DNA of 64,000 nucleotides from Bacillota bacterium. GTDB lineage: Bacteria; Bacillota; Clostridia; Lachnospirales; Lachnospiraceae. Made by a program: the position numbers and the translations under genes. The notes below the pieces were generated by a model. It searched no databases. It saw only the letters and a program-made list of their open reading frames with translations, and was not told where the DNA came from. Below are positions 42,576 to 51,628 of this stretch, in pieces (within the stretch, counting starts at the first letter, position 1; every line of letters begins with the position of its first letter). Where the stretch lies: NCBI GenBank assembly GCA_023434365.1, contig JAEYSV010000039.1, positions 40,854 to 104,853 on the forward strand, written 5' to 3'.

Positions 42576-43859
42576 ATGAAACGTAGAATAATTTATCGCT
42601 TATGCTTAATAATTGCTTTAATGTGTTCCTTGTTTGGGTTGATAGTGCTACTTTATATACGTTTGGATAAACAGATTCCAGATCAAATACACATCTTACT
42701 TGGAAAGCAGGAACACTTTGATTTTAGTCTACCTTTTGAAGCAGATCTAGAGGGAGATGATATTAGTGTAATCAATGTTAGTCATGGTAAAATTGACGAA
42801 AATGAGATACACTTTAATTTGGATGAACCTTTTTCCATTCAGTCAGAGGCTATTGGAACATATCAGATCAAATTAAAATTATTTGGCCTAATAGATTATA
42901 AAACTATAGATGTAGATGTTATTGATGATATGGAACTCGTTCCATCTGGTGAACCCGTAGGAATCTATATAGAATCGGATGGTATTCTTGTGCTTGGAAC
43001 AAGTAGTCTAGTAGGAGAAGATGGACAGGTGCATGAACCTGCTCGTAATGTATTAAAGTCAGGAGACTATATCTTAAAAGTAGATGGAAAAAAGGTGCAT
43101 ACAAAGCAAGAAGTGATTGACCTTATTCAAAAAAATAAAAATAAAGAACTTTTTTTTGATATACGAAGAAACAATAAAAATCTTGAAGTGTCTTTAAAGC
43201 CTGTTAAAACAGAGGACAAGAACTATAAAATTGGTGTGTGGATTAGAGATAATACCCAAGGTGTAGGAACGCTGACGTTTATAAGTGAGGATGGCACCTT
43301 TGGTGCGTTAGGGCATGGAATTACAGATGTCGATACGAACGAAATTATGGAAATAAGTAGTGGGATTTTGTATAATGCTACAATACTAGATATAATAAAA
43401 GGGGAAAACGGAAGTCCGGGTGAAGTAATCGGCATGATTCGCACCAGTAAAGGTAATGATATAGGTAATATTAGAAAAAATACTCATCAAGGAATCTTTG
43501 GTAAGATAAACACGAAAAACTATAAAGTAAATGCAAAAAAAGCTCTACCTGTCGGATTAAAACAGGATATCAAACTTGGAAAAGCTAATATTTTATGTAG
43601 TGTAGAAGGTAGTGTCAAAGAATACGAGATAGAAATCGAAAAAATTGAATTAAATACAAAGAATCATAGTAAAGGACTCGTAATACGTATAATCGATGAG
43701 AACTTATTGTCGATAACCAATGGGATCATTCAAGGGATGAGTGGTAGTCCTATCATCCAAAATGGCAAAATAATCGGTGCAGTGACACATGTATTTATAC
43801 AAGACTCTACAAAAGGATACGGCACCTTTATAGAAAATATGATTCAGTATTCTAAATGA
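42576..43859 (+). CDS. spoIVB: SpoIVB signalling serine peptidase
   Basis: SpoIVB is secreted from the forespore and cuts SpoIVFA, triggering sigma-K processing in the mother cell. The 427-residue product has an N-terminal helix (LCLIIALMCSLFGLIVLLYI), a PDZ domain (about residues 122-215, VPSGEPVGIYIESDGILVLG...LKSGDYILKVDGKKV), and an S55 peptidase domain. Predicted catalytic residues are H247 in FGALGHGITD and S389 in GIIQGMSGSPIIQNGK. Length and order match Bacillus SpoIVB. No spoIVFAB is in the window. spo0A follows 615 bases later, after a long AT-rich gap. Confidence 0.95.
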   Translation: MKRRIIYRLCLIIALMCSLFGLIVLLYIRLDKQIPDQIHILLGKQEHFDFSLPFEADLEGDDISVINVSHGKIDENEIHFNLDEPFSIQSEAIGTYQIKLKLFGLIDYKTIDVDVIDDMELVPSGEPVGIYIESDGILVLGTSSLVGEDGQVHEPARNVLKSGDYILKVDGKKVHTKQEVIDLIQKNKNKELFFDIRRNNKNLEVSLKPVKTEDKNYKIGVWIRDNTQGVGTLTFISEDGTFGALGHGITDVDTNEIMEISSGILYNATILDIIKGENGSPGEVIGMIRTSKGNDIGNIRKNTHQGIFGKINTKNYKVNAKKALPVGLKQDIKLGKANILCSVEGSVKEYEIEIEKIELNTKNHSKGLVIRIIDENLLSITNGIIQGMSGSPIIQNGKIIGAVTHVFIQDSTKGYGTFIENMIQYSK

Positions 43860-44330
43860 TAGGAACCTACAAATTTGGGAGTAAACAAACAAATTAAATG
43901 AAAAATATTTCACCGACGGTTTTTAGTGTAATTCTATAATTTCGCCATTAATAATACAGAATTAGTAGCATAAAATTATCAATTTAAATATCAATACGCT
44001 TAATTATTACATTATAGTTGTTTATACTATTTTTAGGGTGTCGTAATATGCGAAAAAAAACATTTGATTTACTGTAAAATTATAGTTATAATTCAGTCAT
44101 GGTAATTATTTACAAATTAATACTAGTAATTTGATAATTACTTAAGTTTATCTCAACCCGGATTCTAATTCTACAATATATTGTTATAATATATCGAATG
44201 TAAACTAGATAACGTGTTACCATTACTTTTCGATTGTTAGACTACAATATATTTTTTTACGATGTTCAGGTAATTGTCTACTGAAAACTCTAAATAATTA
44301 CAAAATTATTAACAAATATCATTGTAAATC
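43860..44330. other. AT-rich spo0A upstream region
   Basis: This stretch between spoIVB and the spo0A promoter holds no gene. It is very AT-rich. One GGTGTCGTAA at 44037-44046 and a minus-strand TCGAAAA near 44228 partly resemble 0A boxes (TTTGTCGAAAA), but neither is a good match. No terminator for spoIVB was found. Confidence 0.4.
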
Positions 44331-44359
44331 TTGACCATTTATGAAAAATATTGTATAAT
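44331..44359 (+). promoter_or_regulatory. Sigma-A-type promoter of spo0A
   Basis: TTGACC (44331-44336), exactly 17 bases, TATAAT (44354-44359). The predicted start near 44366 gives a leader of about 109 bases that contains a short ORF. Confidence 0.75.
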
Positions 44360-44384
44360 TTTGTTTGACGGTAGGAGATTTTAA

Positions 44385-44441
44385 ATGTTCCTCGAGAACA
44401 CAGATGAATTACCTGGCAAGTTCCTAGCAAAGTATAGATGA
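44385..44441 (+). CDS. Possible 18-residue leader ORF upstream of spo0A
   Basis: In the spo0A leader, TAGGAGA (44372-44378) is followed after about 6 bases by an ATG opening MFLENTDELPGKFLAKYR and a TGA at 44439-44441, 33 bases before the spo0A start. The ribosome site and spacing are as good as those of real genes here. It could be a regulatory leader peptide or chance. No family is recognised. Confidence 0.4.
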   Translation: MFLENTDELPGKFLAKYR

Positions 44442-44474
44442 GGGTTGTAAATAATAAAATGGGAGGAATTTTTA

Positions 44475-45275
44475 ATGGCAAAAATTAACGTAGCTATTGT
44501 TGACGACAATGAGAGAATTGTCAATTTACTTTCGGATATAATGAAAGAGGACAAGGATATAGAGGTTGTTGGTACTGCCAACAACGGACTGGATGCACTG
44601 GGAGTAATCAAGGACAAATCTCCGGATGTTGTTTTATTGGATTTAATCATGCCTAAGTTGGATGGACTTGGAGTAATGGAGAAAATCCGCAACAGCTCAG
44701 AGTACAAAAAATCTCCTGCGTTTATCGTAATAACTGCTATTGGGCAGGAAGGAGTAACTGAGAATGCCTTTGAATTGGGTGCGAATTATTACATTATGAA
44801 ACCTTTTGATAATGAAATGATATTAACCCGAATTAAGCAAATTAAAGGTGATCTACATAACAAATTAGTAGAACCTCTCAAAGCAACTTCCTTTGAAAAT
44901 AAACAGAAGTATATGGAACGTAATCTTGAGTCGGATGTTACGAATATCATACATGAAATAGGCGTGCCAGCTCATATTAAGGGGTATCAGTATTTACGTG
45001 ATGCCATCATGATGTCAGTCAATGATACAGAGATGCTTAATTCCATTACCAAATTACTTTATCCTACGATTGCGAAGCGTCATAAAACAACGCCTAGCCG
45101 CGTAGAGAGAGCTATTCGTCATGCAATCGAAGTAGCGTGGTCTAGAGGGAAGATGGATACAATCGATGATTTGTTTGGTTATACTGTGAATAACGGAAAA
45201 GGGAAACCAACAAACTCAGAGTTTGTAGCTTTAATTGCTGATAAGATTCGGTTAGAATATAAACTTCGCTCCTAA
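44475..45275 (+). CDS. spo0A: Sporulation master response regulator Spo0A
   Basis: Phosphorylated Spo0A binds 0A boxes and switches on entry into sporulation. The 266-residue product has an N-terminal receiver domain (residues 5-125) with acidic pocket VDDNE and phosphoacceptor D56 in VVLLDLIMPKLDG. The conserved C-terminal DNA-binding domain contains IIHEIGVPAHIKGYQYLRDA, then TPSRVERAIRHAIEVAWSRG, which is unique to Spo0A. GGGAGGA precedes the ATG. Its neighbour spoIVB is the usual one. Orphan histidine kinases would phosphorylate it directly in Clostridia; none is adjacent. Confidence 0.97.
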   Translation: MAKINVAIVDDNERIVNLLSDIMKEDKDIEVVGTANNGLDALGVIKDKSPDVVLLDLIMPKLDGLGVMEKIRNSSEYKKSPAFIVITAIGQEGVTENAFELGANYYIMKPFDNEMILTRIKQIKGDLHNKLVEPLKATSFENKQKYMERNLESDVTNIIHEIGVPAHIKGYQYLRDAIMMSVNDTEMLNSITKLLYPTIAKRHKTTPSRVERAIRHAIEVAWSRGKMDTIDDLFGYTVNNGKGKPTNSEFVALIADKIRLEYKLRS

Positions 45276-45387
45276 TTAATTGGAACAGATTTGGATTACA
45301 TATTTATAGAGATAAACTGATTGTTGGAAGTCGATGTAAAAATAATCACCTAAAGACTTGTAATTAGTATTAACATTAAGTTAAAAT

Positions 45388-45429
45388 AGCTATTATGAGA
45401 GCGTTGTCTTTCATAATAGCTTTTATTTT
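45388..45429 (+). terminator. Terminator after spo0A
   Basis: AGCTATTATGA and TCATAATAGCT with a 12-base loop, followed by TTTATTTT. Confidence 0.75.
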
Positions 45430-45554
45430 GATATAGGAAATTTCAAATTTCCTATATCAAAATAAATGCTCCGCAAGGATGCACATGACGCGCATATGGA
45501 AGTTTGTCACTATCGTGACAGCGCGTCAGCGCATGAGTTTCGCTAGCGAAACTC
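45424..45554. repeat. Compound hairpin element between spo0A and glgA
   Basis: Three palindromic units follow one another. First is a 20-bp perfect inverted repeat with a single central base (45424-45443 and 45445-45464). Then, after AATGCTCCGCAAGGAT, comes a nested hairpin with outer arms TGACGCGC (45486-45493) and GCGCGTCA (45521-45528) and inner TGTCAC/GTGACA (45505-45520). Last is the perfect 20-mer GAGTTTCGCTAGCGAAACTC (45535-45554). The GCTCCGC..GGAT core recurs at 14.26 kb and, modified, at 54.66 and 63.97 kb. Confidence 0.8.
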
Positions 45555-45600
45555 TTTCTTATTCCTAAGTTATAAATATTCATATCCTGGAGGACAAAAA

Positions 45601-47037
45601 GTGAAAAAAATCTTGTTTGTAGCATCAGAGTGTGTACCCTTTATTAAAACGGGTGGATTAGCAGATGTAGTTGGTTCATTACCTAAATATTTTGATCCAA
45701 GTAAATATGATGTTAGAGTTATGTTACCAAAATACACGGCTATTTCGAATGAGTATAAACAAAAGATGGAGTACCTAACCAGTTTTCAGATGGATTTGTC
45801 TTGGAGAAGCCAGTATGTTGGTATATTGTCTATGAAGTACGAAGGCGTAACGTTCTATTTTGTAGATAATGAATTCTATTTTTCTGGTGCAACACCATAT
45901 GGAAACGTCTACGAAGATATCGAAAAATTCTCCTTTTTCTCAAGAGCTTGCCTGTCAGTGTTACCACTGATTGACTTTAGACCAGACATCATACACTGTC
46001 ATGATTGGCAAACGGGTCTTGTGCCAGTATATCTGAAAGATTCCTTTTCGCACAGTGATTTTTTTAGAGGAATAAAAACAATTATGACGATACATAATCT
46101 GAAGTTTCAGGGAGTCTGGGATATTAAAACCGTAAAAGACATTACAGGTTTGCCAGACTATCTGTTTAGTTCGGATAAGCTGGAGGCATACAGTGATGCT
46201 AATCTTTTAAAAGGTGGACTTGTATACGCGGATGTTATTACGACCGTAAGTGAAACCTATGCAGGAGAGATCAAAATGCCGTTTTATGGAGAAGGGCTAG
46301 ATGGATTAATCCGTGCCAGAGAGAACTCCTTAATTGGTATTGTTAATGGACTAGATTATGAGGAATATAGTCCTGAAAAAGATCCACTAATCTTTCAGAA
46401 TTATAATCAGATTACCTTTCGCAAAGAAAAAATAAAAAACAAACGCGGATTACAGGAAGAACTTAATCTAGCTAAAGATGATAAAATCTTTATGATTGGA
46501 ATTGTCAGTCGCCTCACCGATCAAAAGGGTTTTGATTTGATTGATTATGTAATCGAAGAGATCTGTACAGAGGATACGCAATTAGTAGTGCTAGGAACCG
46601 GAACCGAAAAATATGAGCATCTATTTCGCCATTATGCCTGGAAATATAGTAATCGTGTATCCGCCAATATCTTTTACTCTAATGAACGCTCTCATAAAAT
46701 CTATGCAGCTTGTGATGCCTTCCTCATGCCATCTTTGTTTGAGCCTTGCGGATTAAGTCAACTTATGAGTTTACGATATGGTACAGTACCAATTGTCAGG
46801 GAAACTGGTGGTTTACGAGATACCGTAATTCCTTATAATGAATATGAAAGTTCAGGGACTGGTTTTTCGTTTTCCAATTATAATGCGCATGAGATGCTAG
46901 CGACGATTCGATATGCAAAACACATTTATTATAATAAAAAAAGAGAGTGGAATAAACTGATTGATCGTGGAATGCAACAAGATTTTTCTTGGGCAAACTC
47001 GGCAAGAAAGTACCAGGAGTTATACGATAACATGTAA
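45601..47037 (+). CDS. glgA: Glycogen (starch) synthase
   Basis: GlgA adds glucose from ADP-glucose to growing alpha-1,4-glucan. The 478-residue GT5 enzyme starts KILFVASECVPFIKTGGLADVVGSLP, with the KTGGLADV ADP-glucose motif. It also has DIIHCHDWQTGLVPVYLK, GIVSRLTDQKGFDLID and LMPSLFEPCGLSQLMSLRYGTVPIVRETGGL, which carries the catalytic E-x7-E motif. The start is a GTG behind GGAGGAC. No other glycogen gene is nearby, so it is transcribed alone, between a hairpin element and the Na/Pi transporter. Confidence 0.95.
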   Translation: MKKILFVASECVPFIKTGGLADVVGSLPKYFDPSKYDVRVMLPKYTAISNEYKQKMEYLTSFQMDLSWRSQYVGILSMKYEGVTFYFVDNEFYFSGATPYGNVYEDIEKFSFFSRACLSVLPLIDFRPDIIHCHDWQTGLVPVYLKDSFSHSDFFRGIKTIMTIHNLKFQGVWDIKTVKDITGLPDYLFSSDKLEAYSDANLLKGGLVYADVITTVSETYAGEIKMPFYGEGLDGLIRARENSLIGIVNGLDYEEYSPEKDPLIFQNYNQITFRKEKIKNKRGLQEELNLAKDDKIFMIGIVSRLTDQKGFDLIDYVIEEICTEDTQLVVLGTGTEKYEHLFRHYAWKYSNRVSANIFYSNERSHKIYAACDAFLMPSLFEPCGLSQLMSLRYGTVPIVRETGGLRDTVIPYNEYESSGTGFSFSNYNAHEMLATIRYAKHIYYNKKREWNKLIDRGMQQDFSWANSARKYQELYDNM

Positions 47038-47203
47038 AGAGCATGTATCGAAGCAATAAGCAAATATCCGCTAGACATCAATCATTAATCGAAAGTGCTC
47101 AATTATATAGAATATTCTTGTCCGTATGAAACATAATAGTATTGTGTTTAGCACAAATAAACGAGAAGTGCCTTATGTCTGGTAGAACTTTCTACTATGA
47201 TTA

Positions 47204-47226
47204 CCATATTGCCAAATTGGCAATAT
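47204..47226. promoter_or_regulatory. 23-base palindrome overlapping the Na/Pi transporter promoter
   Basis: CATATTGCCAA and TTGGCAATATG are perfect 11-bp arms around a single A. The palindrome covers the -35 box of the promoter below, the classical layout of a repressor operator. Confidence 0.6.
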
Positions 47227-47235
47227 GTGATATGA
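47208..47235 (+). promoter_or_regulatory. Candidate promoter of the Na/Pi transporter
   Basis: TTGCCA (47208-47213), 16 bases, TATGAT (47230-47235). The -35 is inside the palindrome. The start near 47242 leaves a leader of about 78 bases. Confidence 0.5.
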
Positions 47236-47319
47236 TAAAAAAGGTTTGGTAATATACGACGCTTTATTATATAAAGAAAGAAGCTATTACGAAACTTATT
47301 ATACTTATTGGAGGAGATT

Positions 47320-48972
47320 ATGGAAAACCTAAAAACCATATTTGCGTTCATCGGTGGACTTGGTATGTTTATCTATGGTATGAACGTTATGGCGGATGGC
47401 CTGCAAAAATCAGCAGGTAATAAGATGAAACAAACGCTAGGATACTTAACTAATAACCGATTCTTAGCAGTAATAGTAGGTGCATTAATTACAGCAATTA
47501 TTCAGAGTAGTTCTGCTACTACCGTTATGGTTGTTGGTTTTGTTAATGCAGGAATTGTCAATCTTACACAAGCAGTAGGCGTTATTATGGGTGCCAACAT
47601 TGGTACTACAATAACAAGCTGGATTGTTGCTTTGAATGATCTTGGCGATTACTTGAAACCCGATTTATACGCACCATTAATTTTAGGAATCGGTGCATTT
47701 ATAGCTATGTTTGCTACTCGTGAGAAGAAAAAGGATGTTGGAGATATACTCATTGGCTTTGGTCTGCTCTTCATTGGTTTATCCTTTATGTCATCTGCGG
47801 TAAAACCTTTGGCAAAAAGTGAAGTATTCTTAGATGCTTTTAGTACTCTAGGAAGCAATCCGGTATTAGGTATCTTAGTAGGTACAATAGTAACTGCAAT
47901 CATTCAAAGTTCTTCTGCGAGTGTCGGTATACTACAGACGCTTGCAACTACTGGAGCAGTTAGCTGGAGTAGTGCGATTTATATAACGTTAGGCCAAAAT
48001 ATTGGTACCTGTGTTACAGCGTTATTATCAAGTGCAGGAGCTAATAAAACGGCAAAACGTGCCGCGATTATTCATCTACTATTCAATGTATTTGGCGCTG
48101 TATTATTTGGCATCATAATGTATATAGTATTCAGCATCAACCCAACCTTTGCCGCTCAACCAATATCAATGTGGGAAATATCGATTTTCCATACGATATT
48201 TAATGTAACTAATACTGTAATCTTATTCCCATTTGCGAATCAGTTAGTAAAAGCATCAGGACTTATTGTTAAAGATAAGGGAATTAGCGAAGAACAAGAT
48301 GAAGTAAAAGTAGTGCTTAATCACTTGGATCCACGTATCTTGGAGTCTCCTTCCTTTGCCGTAGAAAATGTGGTGAAAGAGACAATTCATCTAGGAGATG
48401 TTGCCCTTGCCAATACCAAATTAGCAGTAACAGCAATGTTGAAAAACGATGAAGAGAAAGCGAAACAGGTTTTTGAAGTGGAGAATACGATAGATAAAAT
48501 GGTCAATATCATTAGTGAGTATCTAGTTAAAATCAGCAATCTATCCTTAAATGAAAAACAGCATAAGGTTGTAAATAATATGTTCTACACAATCAGTAAT
48601 ATTGAGCGCGTTGGTGACCATGCAGAAAATATTGCTGAGTTAGCAATGGAGAAAATTAGTCATCAGATCATGTTTTCCGAAGAGGCATATGCAGAAATGA
48701 AGGAACTATGTAATGTTGCGATTAGTTCTTTTGAGAATGCATTAATGGCTCGTAAAACTGAAAACTTGGAATTTGTTCGTAATGTAGTAAAATTAGAAGA
48801 TACCGTTGATACTATGGAAGATGAATTGCGTGAACGTCATATTTTGCGTCTGTCACAAAACATCTGTGATTCAGAAACTGGTGTAATCTTTATCGACGCA
48901 ATTACTAATTTGGAAAGAATTTCGGACCATTCCTTAAACATTGCGAACTATGTGAAGAATGAAATAGAATAG
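47320..48972 (+). CDS. Na/Pi-cotransporter family protein with PhoU-like domain
   Basis: The 550-residue product belongs to the Na+/phosphate symporter family (NptA/YjbB type). Two inverted membrane halves carry the duplicated signature: ALITAIIQSSSATTVMVVGF and GTIVTAIIQSSSASVGILQT. After about eight helices (residues 1-310), a cytoplasmic PhoU-like helical domain follows (about 340-545; NIERVGDHAENIAELAMEKI and NLERISDHSLNIANYV). It probably moves phosphate across the membrane, import or export not resolved. The open frame reaches 47308, but GGAGGAG supports the ATG at 47320. Confidence 0.92.
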   Translation: MENLKTIFAFIGGLGMFIYGMNVMADGLQKSAGNKMKQTLGYLTNNRFLAVIVGALITAIIQSSSATTVMVVGFVNAGIVNLTQAVGVIMGANIGTTITSWIVALNDLGDYLKPDLYAPLILGIGAFIAMFATREKKKDVGDILIGFGLLFIGLSFMSSAVKPLAKSEVFLDAFSTLGSNPVLGILVGTIVTAIIQSSSASVGILQTLATTGAVSWSSAIYITLGQNIGTCVTALLSSAGANKTAKRAAIIHLLFNVFGAVLFGIIMYIVFSINPTFAAQPISMWEISIFHTIFNVTNTVILFPFANQLVKASGLIVKDKGISEEQDEVKVVLNHLDPRILESPSFAVENVVKETIHLGDVALANTKLAVTAMLKNDEEKAKQVFEVENTIDKMVNIISEYLVKISNLSLNEKQHKVVNNMFYTISNIERVGDHAENIAELAMEKISHQIMFSEEAYAEMKELCNVAISSFENALMARKTENLEFVRNVVKLEDTVDTMEDELRERHILRLSQNICDSETGVIFIDAITNLERISDHSLNIANYVKNEIE

Positions 48973-49066
48973 AAAGCTAGGAATAGTAGAGTTTACTTAA
49001 TTTGTATATTACTGTAATATTTTTTACAATTAAATCATGTTAAGGAAAGTATTTGTTAAAATTCAC

Positions 49067-49095
49067 TTGATATTTTAAAACAAATTAGGTAAAAT
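49067..49095 (+). promoter_or_regulatory. Promoter of gap
   Basis: TTGATA (49067-49072), 17 bases, TAAAAT (49090-49095), giving a leader of about 100 bases before gap. Confidence 0.6.
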
Positions 49096-49200
49096 GTTCA
49101 TTGGGATTCGATAAAAATTTGTCAATCCTAGAATCTCGATAAATTACCATTGATTTTCAGTGGTATATTATAAAATTTAATCTTTAGGAGGAAAATTATC

Positions 49201-50214
49201 ATGGCAGTAAAAGTTGCAATTAATGGTTTCGGACGTATTGGACGTCTTGCATTTAGACAAATGTTCGGTGCAGAAGGATATGAAATTGTTGCTATCAACG
49301 ATTTAACAAGCCCAAAAATGTTAGCTCATTTATTAAAATATGATTCTGCACAGGGCAGATACGCTTTAGGCGATACAGTAGAAGCAAAAGAATCTTCTAT
49401 CGTTGTTGCTGGACAAGAAATCAAAATCTATGCAGAAGCAGACGCTTCTAAACTTCCTTGGGGAGAAATCGGCGTAGACGTAGTACTTGAATGTACTGGT
49501 TTCTATGTATCAAAAGCAAAATCTCAGGCTCATATCGATGCAGGCGCTAAGAAAGTTGTTATCTCTGCTCCAGCAGGAAATGACCTTCCAACTGTTGTAT
49601 TTAGCGTAAATGAAGATACATTAACTGCTGATGACAAAATCATCTCTGCAGCATCTTGTACAACTAACTGTTTAGCTCCTATGGCTAACACTTTAAATAA
49701 CTTAGCAGCTATTGAAAAAGGTTTCATGACTACAATCCACGCATTCACTGGTGATCAGATGGTTCTTGATGGCCCACACAGAAAAGGTGATTTAAGAAGA
49801 GCTCGTGCAGCAGCTGTTAATATCGTTCCTAACTCTACTGGTGCAGCAAAAGCAATCGGTTTAGTTATCCCTGAATTAGCTGGCAAATTAGATGGTGCAG
49901 CTCAGCGTGTTCCAGTTGCAACTGGTTCTTTAACTGAGTTAGTAGCAGTTGTTAACAAATCTGTTACTGTAGCTGAAATTAACGAAGCTATGAAAGCAGC
50001 AGCAAGCGCTTCCTTTGGTTACACTGAAGAAGAATTAGTATCTTCTGATATTATCGGAAGCAACTTTGGTTCTTTATTTGATGCAACTCAGACAAAAGTT
50101 ACTCCACTTGGAGATGGTAAATCTTTAGTAAAAGTTGTTTCATGGTATGATAATGAAAACTCCTACACTAGCCAGATGGTAAGAACAATCAAATACTTTG
50201 CTGAATTAGCATAA
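49201..50214 (+). CDS. gap: Glyceraldehyde-3-phosphate dehydrogenase
   Basis: It oxidises glyceraldehyde 3-phosphate to 1,3-bisphosphoglycerate with NAD in glycolysis. The 337-residue product has VAINGFGRIGRLAFRQ (Rossmann loop), an aspartate in AINDLTS after the second strand that favours NAD over NADP, and the catalytic C153 in SAASCTTNCLAP with the partner histidine in TTIHAFTGDQ. Codon use is biased, as expected for a highly expressed gene. TTAGGAGG precedes the ATG. A terminator separates it from pgk, so gap can be expressed at its own level. Confidence 0.97.
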   Translation: MAVKVAINGFGRIGRLAFRQMFGAEGYEIVAINDLTSPKMLAHLLKYDSAQGRYALGDTVEAKESSIVVAGQEIKIYAEADASKLPWGEIGVDVVLECTGFYVSKAKSQAHIDAGAKKVVISAPAGNDLPTVVFSVNEDTLTADDKIISAASCTTNCLAPMANTLNNLAAIEKGFMTTIHAFTGDQMVLDGPHRKGDLRRARAAAVNIVPNSTGAAKAIGLVIPELAGKLDGAAQRVPVATGSLTELVAVVNKSVTVAEINEAMKAAASASFGYTEEELVSSDIIGSNFGSLFDATQTKVTPLGDGKSLVKVVSWYDNENSYTSQMVRTIKYFAELA

Positions 50215-50284
50215 TTTTTATCTGGAATCGTGTACAGTTAAATAGTTGTACAATCTTTTACGGTAACGTAAAGAGAAGATAGAT

Positions 50285-50350
50285 AGGTCCGGTCTTTACA
50301 TGATATGGTAGGGTAATCCTATGAATCTGTTATAGGACCGGACCTTTTTA
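50285..50350 (+). terminator. Terminator between gap and pgk
   Basis: AGGTCCGGTC and GACCGGACCT form a 10-bp GC-rich outer stem around a partly paired inner region, followed by TTTTTA. Confidence 0.85.
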
Positions 50351-50376
50351 GTCTAATTATGAAAGGAGCAACAATT

Positions 50377-51570
50377 ATGTTAAATAAAAAATCCGTAGAT
50401 GATATTAATGTCAAAGGCAAAAGAGTACTCGTTCGTTGTGACTTCAACGTACCTTTACAAGAGGGAAAAATCACTGATGAAAACCGTCTTGTAGCTGCTT
50501 TACCTACGATTAAGAAATTAATCAATGATGGTGGTAAAGTAATTCTTTGCTCTCACCTTGGTAAACCAAAAGGAGAACCAAAACCAGAATTATCTTTAGC
50601 TCCTGTAGCAGTACGTTTGACTGCATTATTAGGTCAGGAAGTAAAATTCGCAGCTGATAATGAAGTGGTTGGCGCGAATGCAAGAGCAGCGGTTGAAGCA
50701 ATGAATGATGGCGATGTTGTGTTACTTGAAAACACTCGTTATAGAAAAGAAGAAACAAAAAATGAAGAAACATTTAGCAAAGATTTGGCTTCTTTAGCTG
50801 ATGTATTTGTAAATGATGCGTTTGGTACCGCACACAGAGCACACTGTTCTAATGTTGGTGTAACTAATTATGTGGATGCAGCAGTAGTAGGATACTTAAT
50901 GCAAAAAGAAATTGATTTCTTAGGAAATGCAGTAAACAATCCAGAAAGACCATTTGTTGCAATTCTTGGTGGATCTAAAGTTTCCTCCAAAATTTCCGTA
51001 ATTAACAACCTTCTTGATAAAGTAGATACGTTAATTATCGGTGGTGGTATGGCTTATACTTTCATGAAAGCATTGGGCGAAGAAGTAGGTAAATCTCTTC
51101 TTGAAGCAGATTATCTTGAGTATGCAAAAGAAATGATGGATAAAGCAGAAAAGAAAGGTGTTAAATTATTAATTCCTATCGATACTGTAGTTGCAAAAGA
51201 ATTTTCTAACGATGCTGAGTTTAAGACTGTTGGCCGTGGCCAGATTGAAGCTGACTGGGAAGGTCTTGATATTGGCGAGGAAACTTGCAAATTATATGCA
51301 GATGCTATTAAAAGTGCGAAAACTGTTGTTTGGAACGGACCTATGGGCGTATTCGAAATGTCCAACTTCGCAGCAGGTACTGTAGCAGTAGCAAAAGCGC
51401 TAGCTGAAATCGATGCAACAACAATCATTGGTGGTGGTGATAGCGCAGCGGCAGTTAACATTTTAGGTTTTGGTGACAAGATGACTCATATCTCTACAGG
51501 TGGAGGAGCTTCTCTTGAATTCTTAGAAGGAAAAGAACTTCCAGGCGTAGCAGCTGCTAACGATAAATAA
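50377..51570 (+). CDS. pgk: Phosphoglycerate kinase
   Basis: It transfers phosphate from 1,3-bisphosphoglycerate to ADP. The 397-residue product has the signature KRVLVRCDFNVPLQEGKITD (with substrate residues R and D-N), LCSHLGKPKG, NDAFGTAHRAH, ILGGSKVSSKI, and at the C-terminus GGGDSAAAV with TGGGASLEFLEGKELPG. An upstream in-frame ATG at 50359 lies before the AAAGGAG site; the ATG at 50377 is used. It follows the gap terminator and precedes tpiA. Confidence 0.97.
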   Translation: MLNKKSVDDINVKGKRVLVRCDFNVPLQEGKITDENRLVAALPTIKKLINDGGKVILCSHLGKPKGEPKPELSLAPVAVRLTALLGQEVKFAADNEVVGANARAAVEAMNDGDVVLLENTRYRKEETKNEETFSKDLASLADVFVNDAFGTAHRAHCSNVGVTNYVDAAVVGYLMQKEIDFLGNAVNNPERPFVAILGGSKVSSKISVINNLLDKVDTLIIGGGMAYTFMKALGEEVGKSLLEADYLEYAKEMMDKAEKKGVKLLIPIDTVVAKEFSNDAEFKTVGRGQIEADWEGLDIGEETCKLYADAIKSAKTVVWNGPMGVFEMSNFAAGTVAVAKALAEIDATTIIGGGDSAAAVNILGFGDKMTHISTGGGASLEFLEGKELPGVAAANDK

Positions 51571-51582
51571 AGAATTGATAAG

Positions 51583-51626
51583 CAGGGACGAAAAGCTATG
51601 GAGATTTTCTTATCTTTTTGTCCCTG
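51583..51626 (+). terminator. Terminator-like hairpin after pgk
   Basis: CAGGGACGAAAAG pairs with CTTTTTGTCCCTG (one G-U) across an 18-base loop. No T run follows. Confidence 0.5.
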
Positions 51627-51628
51627 TT

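Noticed and set aside
44037..44046. Possible 0A box upstream of spo0A
   Set aside because: GGTGTCGTAA keeps only the TGTCG core and lies about 290 bases before the promoter; too weak to list as a site.
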